Below are positions 62,881 through 64,000 of a DNA stretch of 64,000 nucleotides, piece by piece (within the stretch, counting starts at the first letter, position 1; each line of letters opens with the position of its first letter). Position numbers and translations under genes: made by a program. This DNA comes from Lutibacter sp. A64. GTDB taxonomy: Bacteria; Bacteroidota; Bacteroidia; Flavobacteriales; Flavobacteriaceae. Location of the stretch: assembly GCF_022429565.1 (NCBI RefSeq), contig NZ_CP092487.1, forward strand, positions 398,001 to 462,000, given 5' to 3'. The notes under the pieces were generated by a model. The model did not search any database and was not told the origin of the DNA. It saw nothing but the letters and a program-made list of their open reading frames with translations.

Positions 62881-64000
62881 GTGAAACAACAAGTTTTTAA
62901 ATATTTAAAATCCTATTCCACTACTCCAATTGATGTGGACAGGCTTATTGTGTCTGCTTTTTTAAAAATAAATAAAATTAATGTTCTTAAAAATTCATTT
63001 ATAAAATCATTGATAATAACTAATGAGAACATTGATGAATACAAAAAACTAAACAATTTTATTCTAGTTATAAATACTGAAATTCCAAAATTTGATTTAG
63101 AAGCATTGATTGAGTTATTTGAATTTGTGATTTCTCCATCAGACAGAATAATTAATGGAGCTATTTACACTCCAAAATACATAAGGGAATATATTACAAA
63201 TCGTGCTTTTTACACTTCAAAAAGTAATATTAATAACTTGAAAATTGCTGATATTTCTTGTGGTTGCGGAGGATTTCTTCTTACTGCTGCCAAAAAACTA
63301 AAAAAAATCACCAAGTTGTCATATAAATCAATATTTGAAAATAATATTTATGGCTTAGATATTCAAAATTATTCAACTACAAGAACAAAAATTCTTTTGT
63401 CTGTTTTGGCTCTTTCTGAGAAAGAAGATGAAGAATTCTCACCAAATCTATTTACTGATGATGCACTAACATTTAATTGGAAAAATCAATTAGAAGATTT
63501 TAATGGATTCGATATAATTTTAGGAAATCCTCCATATGTCTGTGCAAAAAATATGACCAGAGAAACAATTGATAAAATTCAAAAATTTGAAGTTAGTAAT
63601 TCTGGTAATGCCGATTTATATATCCCGTTTTTTCAATTAGGAATAGAAAACTTAAATGAGAATGGAGTTCTTGGTTTAATTACAATGAATACTTTTTACA
63701 AGAGTTTAAATGGTAGAAACCTTCGAGAGTACTTTAAAACTAAAAGTTTAAGTTTCAAAATTATTGACTTCGGTACAGAACAAGTTTTTAAGTCCAAAAA
63801 CACCTATACTTGTGTTTGTCTTATTGAAAATAAGACTAAAAACTATATCAAATATTACAAGGGAGAAAGTAAGTCTCTTCCAACTAGAGAAAAAGAATTT
63901 AATAAAATTCCATATTCAGGACTTGAATCAAAAAGTGGTTGGAATCTTAATGATTTTGAAACCATTTCTAAAATAGAATCAACAGGCATTCCATTTGGAA
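62881..64000 (+). CDS. Eco57I-type N6-adenine DNA methyltransferase (3' end beyond window)
   Basis: From GTG 62881 the frame stays open for 373 codons to the window edge. Motif I is ADISCGCGGFLLTAA (about residues 123-136), preceded by GAIYTPKYIREYI, and the catalytic motif IV is IILGNPPYV with NPPY at 216-219, followed by NADLYIPFFQLGIENLNENG and GLITMNTFYKS, as in Eco57I/type IIG and class 1 adenine methyltransferases. No nuclease motif is seen in the visible part; the HNH gene 4 bp upstream may supply cleavage, or a nuclease or specificity domain may follow. GTG is the only start compatible with the upstream gene spacing; no in-frame ATG occurs before about 63550. Confidence 0.88.
   Translation, partial: MKQQVFKYLKSYSTTPIDVDRLIVSAFLKINKINVLKNSFIKSLIITNENIDEYKKLNNFILVINTEIPKFDLEALIELFEFVISPSDRIINGAIYTPKYIREYITNRAFYTSKSNINNLKIADISCGCGGFLLTAAKKLKKITKLSYKSIFENNIYGLDIQNYSTTRTKILLSVLALSEKEDEEFSPNLFTDDALTFNWKNQLEDFNGFDIILGNPPYVCAKNMTRETIDKIQKFEVSNSGNADLYIPFFQLGIENLNENGVLGLITMNTFYKSLNGRNLREYFKTKSLSFKIIDFGTEQVFKSKNTYTCVCLIENKTKNYIKYYKGESKSLPTREKEFNKIPYSGLESKSGWNLNDFETISKIESTGIPFG

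Noticed and set aside
63764-63976. Plus-strand 70-codon frame
   Set aside because: It lies in another frame wholly inside the methyltransferase gene, whose own frame is open and carries the motifs.

Overview
The window is AT-rich DNA from a member of the Bacteroidota, most likely a marine or other glycan-degrading Flavobacteriaceae. The signs are a SusC/SusD pair, a one-protein hybrid two-component regulator, many surface-type lipoproteins with a late Cys lipobox, GH3/GH10/GH130 enzymes, BtgA/BtgB/BtgC-like mobilisation genes, and start sites without strong Shine-Dalgarno sequences. Almost all genes lie on the + strand.

Region 1 (1-9.5 kb) is the end of a xylan-type polysaccharide utilisation locus: a truncated surface glycan-binding protein, a GH10 endo-xylanase, a GH3 xylosidase/glucosidase, a lactonase-like beta-propeller lipoprotein and a GH2 enzyme whose 5' end is frameshifted. 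Region 2 (9.8-23.6 kb) is a long hexuronate operon: an SDR fructuronate-reductase candidate, UxuA, KduI, KduD, a DUF4861 lipoprotein, UxaC, KdgK, KdgA, a three-part TRAP transporter, then LutABC. Both saturated uronates (UxaC, SDR, UxuA) and unsaturated uronates (KduI, KduD) converge on KDG, which KdgK and KdgA split to pyruvate and glyceraldehyde-3-phosphate. A decayed IS982-type transposase follows. Region 3 (24.8-32.8 kb) is a xylose operon: GntR-type regulator, XylB, XylA, a sugar/H+ symporter, transketolase and a small transaldolase. Regions 1-3 together look like a programme for an acidic xylose-containing glycan such as glucuronoxylan. A shared 17-19 bp motif lies upstream of the GH2 gene, the uronate operon and the regulator.

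An eight-haem cytochrome with TPR repeats (33.2-35.6 kb) separates this from region 4 (35.6-41.3 kb), a mobilisation module: a gene fragment, about 1 kb of hairpin-rich non-coding DNA, ssb, two small genes, a palindrome-rich oriT-like stretch, then mobilisation protein, relaxase and coupling protein. Region 5 (41.6-57.9 kb) is a second utilisation locus: hybrid two-component sensor with a G9 tract, SusC/SusD, two uncharacterised lipoproteins, GH130, MFS permease and a GH13 alpha-glucosidase. It is bracketed on the far side by a 159-bp remnant of a second coupling-protein gene.

Region 6 (58.8-64 kb) is a compact putative defence operon: XRE regulator, a large protein carrying two separate GHKL ATPase domains (MORC/HSP90-like and histidine-kinase-like), a receiver-domain protein, an HNH nuclease and an Eco57I-type DNA adenine methyltransferase that runs off the right edge. 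A phosphorelay-like pair embedded in a restriction-type operon is the most novel-looking content. The ATPase gene carries an in-frame stop just before its last conserved strand.
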